The notes under the pieces were generated by a model. That model worked only from the letters and a program-made list of their open reading frames with translations, was not told the DNA's origin and did not search any database. From positions 1 to 64,000 of the forward strand of contig NZ_JAEKMI010000007.1 in assembly GCF_020217485.1 (NCBI RefSeq): a stretch of 64,000 nt of DNA, written 5' to 3'. The DNA comes from Mycobacterium sp. WUMAC-067. Its GTDB lineage: Bacteria > Actinomycetota > Actinomycetes > Mycobacteriales > Mycobacteriaceae. Both the position numbers and the translations under genes were made by a program. Positions 16,979 through 24,775 of the stretch are shown here, piece by piece (the stretch's first letter is position 1; every line of letters starts with the position of its first letter).

Positions 16979-17577
16979 CAATTGGCCCCCAGTCCACGTA
17001 AACAGAACCGCACCACGTGTGCGATGTCGTCGGGCCCCGGCTCGTCGGCCGAGCCCACATAGCGGCGCAGGGTCGCCGCCGTGCAGCTGAACACCGCCTC
17101 GACGTCGCGTTCGACGTCGCTACTACCCAGCGCCGCAACGGGTTCGACGAGCAGCTCGCGAAGCGGGCGCATCATCTCCTGGTCGGCCGCGCGCCAACTC
17201 GTGCCGGCCGACATCTGCCCGGCCGCCGCTCGGGTCATGCTGATCAGATGCGGGTCGGCCACCTGCGCCAGCGTTCCCTCGATCCATCGGGCAACCTTGT
17301 CGTGCGGCCTGGACTCCTTGGCCATCTGGTGTTCGAGGTAGGACACGACGATGGCCACCCCGCGTTCCATGACGGCCAGGATGAGATCGTCTTTGCCGGC
17401 GAAGTAGCGGTAGAACGCCTTGTTCGACGAACCCGCCTCGGCGACGATGTCGCTCACCCGGGGCGGCTCGGGCGCCACGCGTTCCATCACGCGCACCGCC
17501 GCGGCCAGGATGCGCTCCACCTCCTCGGTGGCTTCCCGCTGACGGTCATCCAGCGCCCGCTCGACCGCCGCGGTCAC
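16978..17577 (-). CDS. TetR-family regulator of the acyl-CoA dehydrogenase operon
   Basis: About 199 residues with an N-terminal helix-turn-helix (PPRVSDIVAEAGSSNKAFYRYFAGKDDLI) and a helical ligand-binding region without a recognised ligand. GTG 17577 lies 4 bp after the dehydrogenase stop; GTG 17601, overlapping it, is an alternative. Being inside the operon, it probably represses its own transcript by binding the palindromes at 20783-20808. The likely effector is an acyl-CoA substrate, as in other mycobacterial TetR regulators of lipid catabolism. Confidence 0.82.
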   Translation of the reverse strand: MTAAVERALDDRQREATEEVERILAAAVRVMERVAPEPPRVSDIVAEAGSSNKAFYRYFAGKDDLILAVMERGVAIVVSYLEHQMAKESRPHDKVARWIEGTLAQVADPHLISMTRAAAGQMSAGTSWRAADQEMMRPLRELLVEPVAALGSSDVERDVEAVFSCTAATLRRYVGSADEPGPDDIAHVVRFCLRGLGAN

Positions 17578-17581
17578 CCGG

Positions 17582-18865
17582 TTAGAGGTCAACGAGGTCA
17601 CCGTATTTGGCGCGGGCGGCCGCACGCCGCACGTCGAGCATCTCGCTGGGCCAGTCACCTTCTTCGGCCTCATACCCCTTGAGCAGCATCCGCGCCAGGT
17701 TGACCTTGTGCGCCTCGGTCGGCCCGTCCGCCAGGCCCAGCGCGATGCCGCCCAGCAACACGTTGACCAGCGGCAGCTGGTCGGTGAGCCCGAGCGCGCC
17801 GTGCACCTGGATGGCCCGCAGGGCAATCGATTTGAGTACCTGGGAGGCCAGAATCTTGCAGGCGGCGATCTCCGCGCGGGCGGCGCGCTCGTCGCCCTGG
17901 TCGATCAGCCAGGCGGCGTGCAACACGGTCAGCCGGAATGGGATCAGCTCGGTGTAGGAATCGGCGACGAACTCCTGCACCAGTTGCTTGTCGGCCAGCA
18001 GACTGCCCTGGGTGAAGCGGCTTTTCGCCCGCCGCGACATGATCTCGACGGCACGCTGCGCCATCCCGATGGACCGCATCGCGTGATGCAGTCTCCCCCC
18101 GGCCAGCCGGGTCTGAAGTATCAAAAAGCCCTGGCCTGGTTCGCCCAGCAGGGCGTCGGCGGGCACACGCACGTCGTCGTAGTGCACCAGGGAATGCCCA
18201 GGCTCGTGCGGATCCGCGCCGACCAGGTGGTGGTTGGCTTCCAGGACCAGCCCGTCGGTGCCGGCCGGGATCAGGAACGTCGAGGCGCCGGTATGGACCG
18301 GTACGTCGGGATCGGTGATCGCGACGACGATGAAGAAGGAGGCGACGGAGGCGTTGGAGGAGAAGTACTTTCGGCCGGTGATCACCCAGTCGTCTCCATC
18401 GCGGACCGCGCGGGTGGTGAACACCCGCGGGTCGGCGCCGCCTTGAGGTTCGGTCATCGAGAAGCACGAGAAGATCTCCCCGGAGAGCAGCCCCGCCAGG
18501 TAGCGGTCCTTTTGCTCCTGGGTTCCGAAGCGGGCGATGATCTCGGCGTTGCCGGTATCGGGCGCTTGCGTTCCGAACACGATCGGCGCCCACGGGCTGC
18601 GGCCCAGGATCTCGTTGATCAGCGTCAGCTTGACGGCGCCGAAGCCCTGCCCGCCGAGCTCGGGGCCCAAATGTGGTGCCCACAAACCCTTGTCGCGCAC
18701 CTGCTGTTTGAGCGGGTCGACGATTTTTCGCCGCTCGTCGTTCAGCGGGAGGAATTCGCAGCCTCCGAATAGCACCTCGAGCGGTTCCACTTCGTCACGG
18801 ACGAAGCCGCGGATCCACTCCAGCTTCTCCTCGAACTCCGGCTCGGTAGAAAAGTCCCAAGACAT
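17582..18865 (-). CDS. acyl-CoA dehydrogenase, ACAD10/11-like
   Basis: A 427-residue flavoprotein dehydrogenase. Middle-domain FAD motifs CFSMTEPQGGADP and WVITGRKYFSSNA and the C-terminal helices (AIQVHGALGLTDQLPL) are intact. Near residues 379-387 it has ADGPTEAHK where medium-chain dehydrogenases have a YEGTSQ motif; the DGPxExH form is typical of ACAD10/11-type enzymes, which act on 4-phosphorylated hydroxyacyl-CoA. It is encoded after a kinase-like phosphotransferase and an SDR, supporting such a role. The gene starts ATG 18865, 71 bp after the SDR, with a repeat element in that gap. Confidence 0.85.
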   Translation of the reverse strand: MSWDFSTEPEFEEKLEWIRGFVRDEVEPLEVLFGGCEFLPLNDERRKIVDPLKQQVRDKGLWAPHLGPELGGQGFGAVKLTLINEILGRSPWAPIVFGTQAPDTGNAEIIARFGTQEQKDRYLAGLLSGEIFSCFSMTEPQGGADPRVFTTRAVRDGDDWVITGRKYFSSNASVASFFIVVAITDPDVPVHTGASTFLIPAGTDGLVLEANHHLVGADPHEPGHSLVHYDDVRVPADALLGEPGQGFLILQTRLAGGRLHHAMRSIGMAQRAVEIMSRRAKSRFTQGSLLADKQLVQEFVADSYTELIPFRLTVLHAAWLIDQGDERAARAEIAACKILASQVLKSIALRAIQVHGALGLTDQLPLVNVLLGGIALGLADGPTEAHKVNLARMLLKGYEAEEGDWPSEMLDVRRAAARAKYGDLVDL

Positions 18866-18888
18866 CGAATGCTCCTACTCGTTCATTG

Positions 18889-18933
18889 GTGGCGACCCAC
18901 TGCGCCCGGCCTCGCCGCGCTTGTGATCGCCAC
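18889..18933. repeat. interspersed intergenic hairpin repeat, copy 1
   Basis: A 45-bp element whose ends GTGGCGA (18889-18895) and TCGCCAC (18927-18933) are inverted repeats and whose middle reads CCCACTGCGCCCGGCCTCGC. The same element, in a multi-copy form with GCGGCGA/TCGCCGC ends, occurs at 44864-44985. It lies in the 71-bp gap between the SDR and acyl-CoA dehydrogenase genes. Confidence 0.75.
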
Positions 18934-18936
18934 GTG

Positions 18937-19701
18937 TTAAGGAATGCCGCCGTCGGCGCGCAATATCGATCCGGTGGTAAAGCTCGAGGCGTCGGAGGCG
19001 AGAAACAGTGCGGCACCGACGATTTCACGCGGGTCGCCGGCGCGCTCCAAGGCGAGATGCCGGAAGGGCTTCTCGGCCGCCTGGTCGAGATTCCACGCCT
19101 TGCTCACGTCGGTGAGAAACGGCCCGGCCATCAGCGTGTTGACGCGCACCGCCGGGCCGAAACCCTTCGCCAGCGCTTCGGTCATGGCATTGAGCCCGGC
19201 CTTGGACGCGGCGTAGGGGATGATGTCCGGCGTCGGGCGCAGCGATCCGGCCGTGCTCACGTTGATGATCGACCCGCGGCCCGCCGCCACCATGCGCTCA
19301 CCCACCAACGCCGACAAGCGGAAGGGGCCCTTGAGATTCAGGTTGACCACCGCGTCGAACAGCTTCTCGGTCACGTCGGTGAGCTTGTCGTAGAGCGGCG
19401 ACATGCCCGCGTTGTTGATCAGCGTGTCGACCTTGCCGAACCGCTCGTACGTCGCGTCGACGAGGCCGTCGAGTTGATCCCAGCGGCCCACGTGCACCTG
19501 ATACGCCATGGCGGAACGGCCGGTCTCGGCCTCAATCGCCGCGGCGGTGGCGACGCAGTTGTCCATGTTGCGGCTGGCGATCACCACGTCCGCGCCGCAG
19601 CGGGCCGCGCCGAAAGCCATCTCACGTCCCAGCCCGCGGCTGCCGCCGGTGATCAGGACGACCCGGTCGGTCAGATCGAAAAGCTGGTCGGCATAACCCA
19701 T
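18937..19701 (-). CDS. SDR-family oxidoreductase
   Basis: A 254-residue classical short-chain dehydrogenase. The cofactor motif TGGSRGLG is near residue 18, NNAG near 93, the catalytic Ser in INVSTAGS and Tyr-x-x-x-Lys as YAASK. The Arg in IASRN suggests NADP(H) preference. Within the operon (phosphotransferase upstream, acyl-CoA dehydrogenase downstream) it could reduce a 4-ketoacyl-CoA to 4-hydroxyacyl-CoA or perform a later oxidation; substrate is inferred from context only. Starts ATG at 19701, 11 bp after the phosphotransferase stop. Confidence 0.87.
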   Translation of the reverse strand: MGYADQLFDLTDRVVLITGGSRGLGREMAFGAARCGADVVIASRNMDNCVATAAAIEAETGRSAMAYQVHVGRWDQLDGLVDATYERFGKVDTLINNAGMSPLYDKLTDVTEKLFDAVVNLNLKGPFRLSALVGERMVAAGRGSIINVSTAGSLRPTPDIIPYAASKAGLNAMTEALAKGFGPAVRVNTLMAGPFLTDVSKAWNLDQAAEKPFRHLALERAGDPREIVGAALFLASDASSFTTGSILRADGGIP

Positions 19702-19712
19702 TTCAGCAGCCC

Positions 19713-20768
19713 CTAGGTCGTCGTCAGCGATCGTGCGAGGTCGGCCGCCGTGGCGATGAGCCCAAGGATCATCGGCCCGAAGGCCTCGGTGATCTTCGGG
19801 TCGACCCCTCCTTTTTGGGGTCCGGTGCGCACGCCGGCGGCGTACGTCTTCTCTAGCACGATGCCGAGCTTCCAGTTGGCCAACACCAGGTAGTAGTCGA
19901 TGTTCTCGGTCGACAACCCGCTGACGGTTTCGTAGTGCTCCAACAGTTCGCTGCGCGAGGGCATGCCGCGCATGTCGAGATAAAACCCGTCCTCGCGCGG
20001 CTTTTCACCGTCATAACCCAGCAGGCACCACGCCAGATCGAGCAGCGGGTCGCCGACGGTCGTCATCTCCCAGTCCACGATCGCGGCCAAGCGCGCCGGC
20101 TCCCCGTGGGCGAACATCACGTTGGCGAACTGATAGTCGCCGTGCATGATGCCCGCCCGGTAATGCGCCGGGCGGTTGCGGCGCAACCAGTCCGAGGCCT
20201 CGTCGAGGCCCGGCAGCTCGCGCACCTTGTAGGCGTCGAGAAACGCCAGCCAGCGATCGACCTGCCGCTCGTGGAAGCCGTCGGGGCGGCCGAAGCCCTC
20301 GAGTCCTTGGGCGCGCCAGTCGACCCGGCCCAGCCTGGCGGCGCCCTCGACCAGTTGGAACGCCAGGCCGCGCCGGGCGGCGAGATCGGTGTCGAACGGC
20401 GCGGGCCAGCCGCCGTCCATCGGGCTCCACCCGTCGATCGCTTGCATGACGTAGAACGGCATGCCGAGCACGGTGCCGGTGTCGTCGGCGGCGATCAGCG
20501 CCGCGTGCGGCACGTCGGTACCGGACAAGGCCCGCACCAGCCGGATCTCGCGCAGCAGGCCGTCGATGCGTGCGGCGTCGGCCCGGGCGCCGGGCATCCG
20601 CAGCACCATCCGCTGCCCGCCGCGCTCCATCAGGTAAAGGGTGTTCTGCGAGCCGCCCTTCAACTGCGTCAGCTGCGGCCGTTCACCGCCCCCCGGCGCG
20701 TCGTGCACGTCCAGCCAACGGGCGAGGACGTCCGCATCCAGCCCCGGTTCAGTCACGTGCTCAGCCAT
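19713..20768 (-). CDS. APH-like phosphotransferase, first gene of the ACAD operon
   Basis: About 351 residues with APH fold. The catalytic loop IMHGDYQFANVMF has Asp211 and the metal site is IVDWE at about 230-234. The N-terminal nucleotide loop is LKGGSQNTLYL. It is the leading gene of a five-gene operon with SDR, acyl-CoA dehydrogenase, TetR and quinone oxidoreductase. In Pseudomonas levulinate catabolism, a related kinase phosphorylates 4-hydroxyvaleryl-CoA so that a dehydrogenase can eliminate phosphate; the arrangement here suggests the same chemistry. ATG 20768 was chosen over 20789, which would overlap the operator. Confidence 0.85.
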   Translation of the reverse strand: MAEHVTEPGLDADVLARWLDVHDAPGGGERPQLTQLKGGSQNTLYLMERGGQRMVLRMPGARADAARIDGLLREIRLVRALSGTDVPHAALIAADDTGTVLGMPFYVMQAIDGWSPMDGGWPAPFDTDLAARRGLAFQLVEGAARLGRVDWRAQGLEGFGRPDGFHERQVDRWLAFLDAYKVRELPGLDEASDWLRRNRPAHYRAGIMHGDYQFANVMFAHGEPARLAAIVDWEMTTVGDPLLDLAWCLLGYDGEKPREDGFYLDMRGMPSRSELLEHYETVSGLSTENIDYYLVLANWKLGIVLEKTYAAGVRTGPQKGGVDPKITEAFGPMILGLIATAADLARSLTTT

Positions 20769-20782
20769 CCTGCACACCCCAA

Positions 20783-20808
20783 TCTCCATACGGAGAATAG
20801 CATTCTCC
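20783..20808. promoter_or_regulatory. overlapping palindromic operators, probable TetR binding site
   Basis: Two inverted repeats share one arm: TCTCC (20783-20787)-ATAC-GGAGA (20792-20796), and GGAGAAT (20792-20798)-AGC-ATTCTCC (20802-20808). They lie 15-40 bp upstream of the first operon start at 20768. The size fits a TetR dimer site, and the operon carries its own TetR gene (16978-17577). Confidence 0.75.
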
Positions 20809-20833
20809 CCGGTAGTGGCAAGGGTTTGAAGGC

Positions 20834-21496
20834 TCAGCCCGGCTTGTGGGCGCTCAGCAGGAACCCGGGCGCCATGAAGTGGCCTTCGTCGTCGTGTTCG
20901 AGATGCGCCAGCGAGTTGTCCGAAGACTCGTCGTTGCCGTAGACCTTGGCCACGCGAACGTCATCGACCTGCCACAGCGTCGAAATGGCGTCGTGCAACT
21001 CGGTTTCGGTGAAGCCCGGCGGGCCCGGCCGGTCCGGGTGAGCCTGGTCCAGCGCCCCGGCGGCGAAGGCCAGGATGTACAACGCGGCCCCGGGCGCCGC
21101 GGCCCGAAAGATGGACTGCACGTAATCCTGGCGCCGTTCCGGCGGCAGCGCGTGGAACAGTCCGCTATCCAGGATGGTGGAGAAGCGGCCGTCATAGCCG
21201 CGAAACGTGGTGACGTCGGCCTGCGCGAAGCTCGCGGTGCTCAGACCTCGCTCGGCGGCCGCGGCGGCCGCCGCCTGGACCGCGGTCGCGCTCGCGTCGA
21301 GGCCGACGACGGTGTAGCCGCGCGCCGCGAGTGCCAGCGCGAGCGCGGCATGGCCGCAGCCGGAGTCGAGCACCTCGCTGCGCACCTTGCCCTGATCGAT
21401 GAGGCGCGCCAGCTCCGGCTGAGGTCGGCCGATGCTCCACGGCGGCGGCGCCGCTTGCCGGTAGGCGGCGTCCCAATCCCTCTCCGGCTGCGTCAT
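20834..21496 (-). CDS. class I SAM-dependent methyltransferase
   Basis: A 220-residue soluble methyltransferase of the TehB/UbiE-like group. Motif I is VLDSGCGHAALALALAARGY (43-62), then VVGLDAS, and the acidic post-motif is FAQADVTTF. The N-terminus DWDAAYRQAAPPPWSIGRPQPEL is typical of small actinobacterial methyltransferases acting on small molecules such as thiol or selenium compounds, but no substrate can be assigned. It starts ATG at 21496, divergent from the phosphatase gene with 129 bp between. It ends 26 bp before the operator of the ACAD operon. Confidence 0.85.
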   Translation of the reverse strand: MTQPERDWDAAYRQAAPPPWSIGRPQPELARLIDQGKVRSEVLDSGCGHAALALALAARGYTVVGLDASATAVQAAAAAAAERGLSTASFAQADVTTFRGYDGRFSTILDSGLFHALPPERRQDYVQSIFRAAAPGAALYILAFAAGALDQAHPDRPGPPGFTETELHDAISTLWQVDDVRVAKVYGNDESSDNSLAHLEHDDEGHFMAPGFLLSAHKPG

Positions 21497-21625
21497 CGAG
21501 AATCCTCCTCGGCATCGGGCTACGCACGGCTACCAGAGCCGCCAGTGCGATTGTGCACGCCCTGAACGACGCGCACGAAGCGATGAGAGACTTCGGACCG
21601 GCCCCACTTAAAGACAGGAAGAAAT

Positions 21626-22264
21626 ATGCAAGTGCTTCTGGTCCGGCACGCGCTGCCGCTGCGTAGCGAACACGGCCAAGGTTCCGATCCGGACCTGTCG
21701 GAGGAAGGGTTGGCCCAGATCGAGCGACTACCCAAGGCGCTCGCCAGGTTTCCCATCTCGCGGGTGGTGAGCAGCCCGCAGCGCCGCGCCATCCAGACCG
21801 CCGAACCGGTCGCGGCGGACCGGGGGCTGCCCGTCGAGATCGACGACCGCTTCGCCGAGTACGACCGCGACCTTCCGGTGTACATCCCCGTCGAGCAGAT
21901 CCGCGCGGAGATGCCCGAGGAGTGGGCGCGCTTGGCCCAGGGGCATTTGCCCAGCGCGGTCGACGAGGACGCGTTTCGTGCCCGGGTGCGGGCCGCGGTC
22001 GACGGCCTCGTCGCGAGCGCCGACCCCGAGGACACCGTCGCCGTGTTCAGCCACGGCGGGGTGATCAACGTGCTGCTGCACGAGATCCTCGGGACGGCGC
22101 GATTGCTGTCCTTTCCCGTCGACTACGCGTCGGTCACGCGGCTGTTGTTCTCCCGGTCCGGGCAGGCGACGGTGGCCTCGGTCAACACCACCGAGCACGT
22201 CTGGGATCTGTTGCCGCGAAACCAGCGGCTGCTCGACGACGACGAGGGCCGTGGGACGGCCTGA
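21626..22264 (+). CDS. histidine phosphatase family protein
   Basis: A 212-residue phosphoglycerate-mutase-like phosphatase. The catalytic N-terminal motif is LLVRHALPLR (RHA in place of the common RHG, phospho-acceptor His), with the Arg in VVSSPQRRAIQTAEP and the second His in VFSHGGVINVLLHE. The substrate is unknown; members hydrolyse sugar phosphates, nucleotides or phosphoproteins. It starts ATG at 21626 with AGGAAG upstream and precedes the FadE36-type gene by 63 bp on the same strand. Confidence 0.87.
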   Translation: MQVLLVRHALPLRSEHGQGSDPDLSEEGLAQIERLPKALARFPISRVVSSPQRRAIQTAEPVAADRGLPVEIDDRFAEYDRDLPVYIPVEQIRAEMPEEWARLAQGHLPSAVDEDAFRARVRAAVDGLVASADPEDTVAVFSHGGVINVLLHEILGTARLLSFPVDYASVTRLLFSRSGQATVASVNTTEHVWDLLPRNQRLLDDDEGRGTA

Positions 22265-22327
22265 TCGGGACGCGGGCAAATCGCAGGTGGTGAACCGGGT
22301 CGCGGCCGGCGATGGTAGACAAGTTCG

Positions 22328-23380
22328 GTGACTTCAGCTGACCAACTCGAGGGGCTGGACCTGGCCTCGCTGGATTCCTACCTGCGTTCACTCGGGATCG
22401 GGCGCGACGGCGAGTTGCGTGCGGAGTTCATTTCCGGTGGTCGCTCCAACCTGACGTTCCGCGTGTACGACGACGCCACCAGCTGGCTGGTGCGGCGGCC
22501 GCCACTGCACGGATTGACGCCCTCGGCGCACGACATGGCCCGCGAGTACCGGGTGGTTGCCGCGCTGCAGGACACACCGGTTCCCGTGGCGCGCACGATC
22601 GGCCTGTGCGAAGACGATTCGGTGCTCGGCGCCCCTTTCCAGATCGTCGAATTCGTCGCCGGCCAGGTGGTGCGCCGCCGCGCCCAACTCGAATCGTTCA
22701 GCCACACCGTCATCGGCGGCTGCGTCGACTCGCTGATTCGGGTGCTCGTCGACCTCCACAACGTCGATCCCGACGCCGTCGGGCTGGCCGACTTCGGTAA
22801 GCCCAGCGGGTATCTGGAGCGTCAGGTGCGGCGGTGGGGCTCGCAGTGGGCGCTCGTGCGGTTGCCCGAGGACCGTCGCGACGCGGATGTGGAGCGGCTG
22901 CATTCCGGTCTGGGCGAGGCGATTCCGCAGCAGAGTCGCACGTCGATCGTGCACGGCGACTACCGGATCGACAACACCATCCTGGACGCCGAGGACCCGA
23001 CAAAGGTTCGGGCCGTGGTGGACTGGGAACTTTCGACCCTGGGCGATCCGCTGTCGGACGCGGCGCTGATGTGCGTGTACCGCGATCCCGCGCTGGACCT
23101 GATCGTTAACGCGCAGGCCGCGTGGACGTCACCGCTGCTGCCGACGGCCGACGAGCTGGCCGACCGCTATTCGCTGGTGGCCGGATTACCGCTGACGCAC
23201 TGGGAGTTCTACATGGCGCTGGCGTATTTCAAACTCGCGATCATCGCCGCGGGCATCGACTTCCGCCGCCGGATGTCGGATCAGGCTCGTGGCATGGGCG
23301 ACGCCGCCGAGCACACCCCCGAGGTGGTGGCGCCGCTGATCTCCCGCGGTCTGGCCGAACTGGCCAAGCTGCCCGGCTAG
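22328..23380 (+). CDS. FadE36-type phosphotransferase (Rv3761c-like)
   Basis: A 350-residue APH-fold kinase whose catalytic loop is SIVHGDYRIDNTIL and metal site VVDWELSTLGDP. The M. tuberculosis counterpart is annotated as FadE36, possible acyl-CoA dehydrogenase, but the sequence seen here is entirely phosphotransferase and contains no dehydrogenase domain, so that name is misleading. A hydroxyacyl-CoA kinase role, as for the ACAD10/11 N-domain, is plausible. Starts GTG at 22328. Convergent with the LapA-like gene, overlapping by 4 bp. Confidence 0.83.
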   Translation: MTSADQLEGLDLASLDSYLRSLGIGRDGELRAEFISGGRSNLTFRVYDDATSWLVRRPPLHGLTPSAHDMAREYRVVAALQDTPVPVARTIGLCEDDSVLGAPFQIVEFVAGQVVRRRAQLESFSHTVIGGCVDSLIRVLVDLHNVDPDAVGLADFGKPSGYLERQVRRWGSQWALVRLPEDRRDADVERLHSGLGEAIPQQSRTSIVHGDYRIDNTILDAEDPTKVRAVVDWELSTLGDPLSDAALMCVYRDPALDLIVNAQAAWTSPLLPTADELADRYSLVAGLPLTHWEFYMALAYFKLAIIAAGIDFRRRMSDQARGMGDAAEHTPEVVAPLISRGLAELAKLPG

Positions 23381-23727
23381 CGCGCGTTGGGCGCGTGGTG
23401 CTTTTTCGCCGCGCGGCGCAGCTGCAAGATCCGTGCGGTTCCGACCGCCACCGTGATCAGCCCGCCGACGACAGCGGCCAGCAAGATCGCCACACCCAGG
23501 GGCAGGGTCCAGTGCCAGCCCAAGAACCGAAAGTCCGTGGGCAACGTGTTCTGGGTGATGAAGATCAGCAACAGAATCAGGATCACGAAGCCGGCGAACA
23601 GCGACGACCACAGCGCACCGGCGCGAGTGAACCCGATAGCGGGTTCCTTGGTGGATGCGCCGGTCTTGTCCCCGTGGGTGGGCTTGGGGGACGGCTGTCC
23701 GGGCGACGCAGGGGTGTGGCTGCTCAT
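23377..23727 (-). CDS. LapA/DUF1049 membrane protein (Rv3760-like)
   Basis: A 116-residue protein with a cytoplasmic Pro/Ser/Lys-rich N-terminus (about 35 residues) and two transmembrane helices, ALWSSLFAGFVILILLLIFI and WTLPLGVAILLAAVVGGLITVAV, then a basic tail QLRRAAKKHH. The pattern including ITQN between the helices fits the LapA domain (DUF1049), linked in other bacteria to envelope assembly. ATG 23727 was chosen over the GTG at 23775. It stands alone between the FadE36-type gene and the promoter of proX. Confidence 0.8.
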   Translation of the reverse strand: MSSHTPASPGQPSPKPTHGDKTGASTKEPAIGFTRAGALWSSLFAGFVILILLLIFITQNTLPTDFRFLGWHWTLPLGVAILLAAVVGGLITVAVGTARILQLRRAAKKHHAPNAR

Positions 23728-23826
23728 AGTGTCATCTTTGCCCGCTTCGGCCCAGAATGAAACCGAATCGGACAACCGATCCTCGCAGGCCAGCGTCTGC
23801 CCGGTTCGGGCGTTAGGGTCGGCGGT

Positions 23827-24774
23827 ATGACGCTAGTGCCGCGCCTGCACGGGGTGATCGTGCGCGCGGCGGTGCTGGTGACGACGATGTGCGTTGTCGC
23901 CGGATGCAGCAATTCCGACCCACTGGGTGCGCAGGTCCAGAGCCCCACGTCCATCGTCGTCGGCTCCGGGGACTTTCCGGAATCGCAGATCATCGCCGAG
24001 ATCTATGCACAAGCCTTGCAGGCCAACGGGTTTGACATCGGAAGGCGCATGGGGATCGGCAGCCGGGAGACGTATATCCCTGCGCTCAAGGACCATTCCA
24101 TTGATCTGGTGCCCGAATACATCGGTAACTTGCTGCTCTATTTCGCGCCGCACTCGGAGGCGACCACGCTCGATGCCGTCAAGCTGGAGCTCTACCGGCG
24201 CCTCCCGGGCGACCTGTCGATTTTGACGCCCGCACCCGCGACGGACACGGACACCGTCAGCGTGACCACTCAGACGGCGAACGCGTGGAACCTGAAGACT
24301 ATCGCCGACTTGGCCGCACATTCGGCCGAGGTGAGATTCGGGGCGCCGTCGGCGTTCGCGACCAGGCCGGCCGGGCTGCCGGGGCTGCGGCAAAAGTACG
24401 GGCTCGACATCCGGCCGGGTAACTTCGTCGCCATCGATGACGGCGGCGGCGCGGTCACCGTGCGCGCCTTGGTCGACGGAAGGGTGAACGCCGCCAACGT
24501 GTTCACCACGTCACCGGCGATACCGCAGGACCGCCTCGTGGCGCTCGAAGACCCGGAGAACAATTTCCTGGCGGGAAATATTGTGCCGCTGGTCAATTCG
24601 CAAAAGAAGTCCGACTTGCTCAGGGACGTGCTGGACGCGGTGTCGGCGAAGCTGACCACCTCCGGCGTTGCCGGGCTCAACGCCGCGGTGTCGGGAAACT
24701 CGGGTATCGATCCCGACGAGGCGGCCCGAAACTGGATACGGGACAACGGCTTCAACCACCCGATCGGAGGATGA
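23827..24774 (+). CDS. proX: ProX, osmoprotectant-binding lipoprotein
   Basis: A 315-residue substrate-binding protein of the OpuAC/OsmF type. A signal sequence leads to the lipobox VVAGC at about residue 27, so the protein is anchored outside the membrane. The motif VGSGDFPESQIIAEIYAQAL is characteristic of quaternary-amine binding proteins, and the segment VPEYIGNLLLYF contributes to the aromatic ligand pocket. It captures glycine betaine, choline or related compounds for the ProVWZ transporter. First of four coupled genes; corresponds to Rv3759c. Confidence 0.93.
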   Translation: MTLVPRLHGVIVRAAVLVTTMCVVAGCSNSDPLGAQVQSPTSIVVGSGDFPESQIIAEIYAQALQANGFDIGRRMGIGSRETYIPALKDHSIDLVPEYIGNLLLYFAPHSEATTLDAVKLELYRRLPGDLSILTPAPATDTDTVSVTTQTANAWNLKTIADLAAHSAEVRFGAPSAFATRPAGLPGLRQKYGLDIRPGNFVAIDDGGGAVTVRALVDGRVNAANVFTTSPAIPQDRLVALEDPENNFLAGNIVPLVNSQKKSDLLRDVLDAVSAKLTTSGVAGLNAAVSGNSGIDPDEAARNWIRDNGFNHPIGG

Positions 24775-24775
24775 C

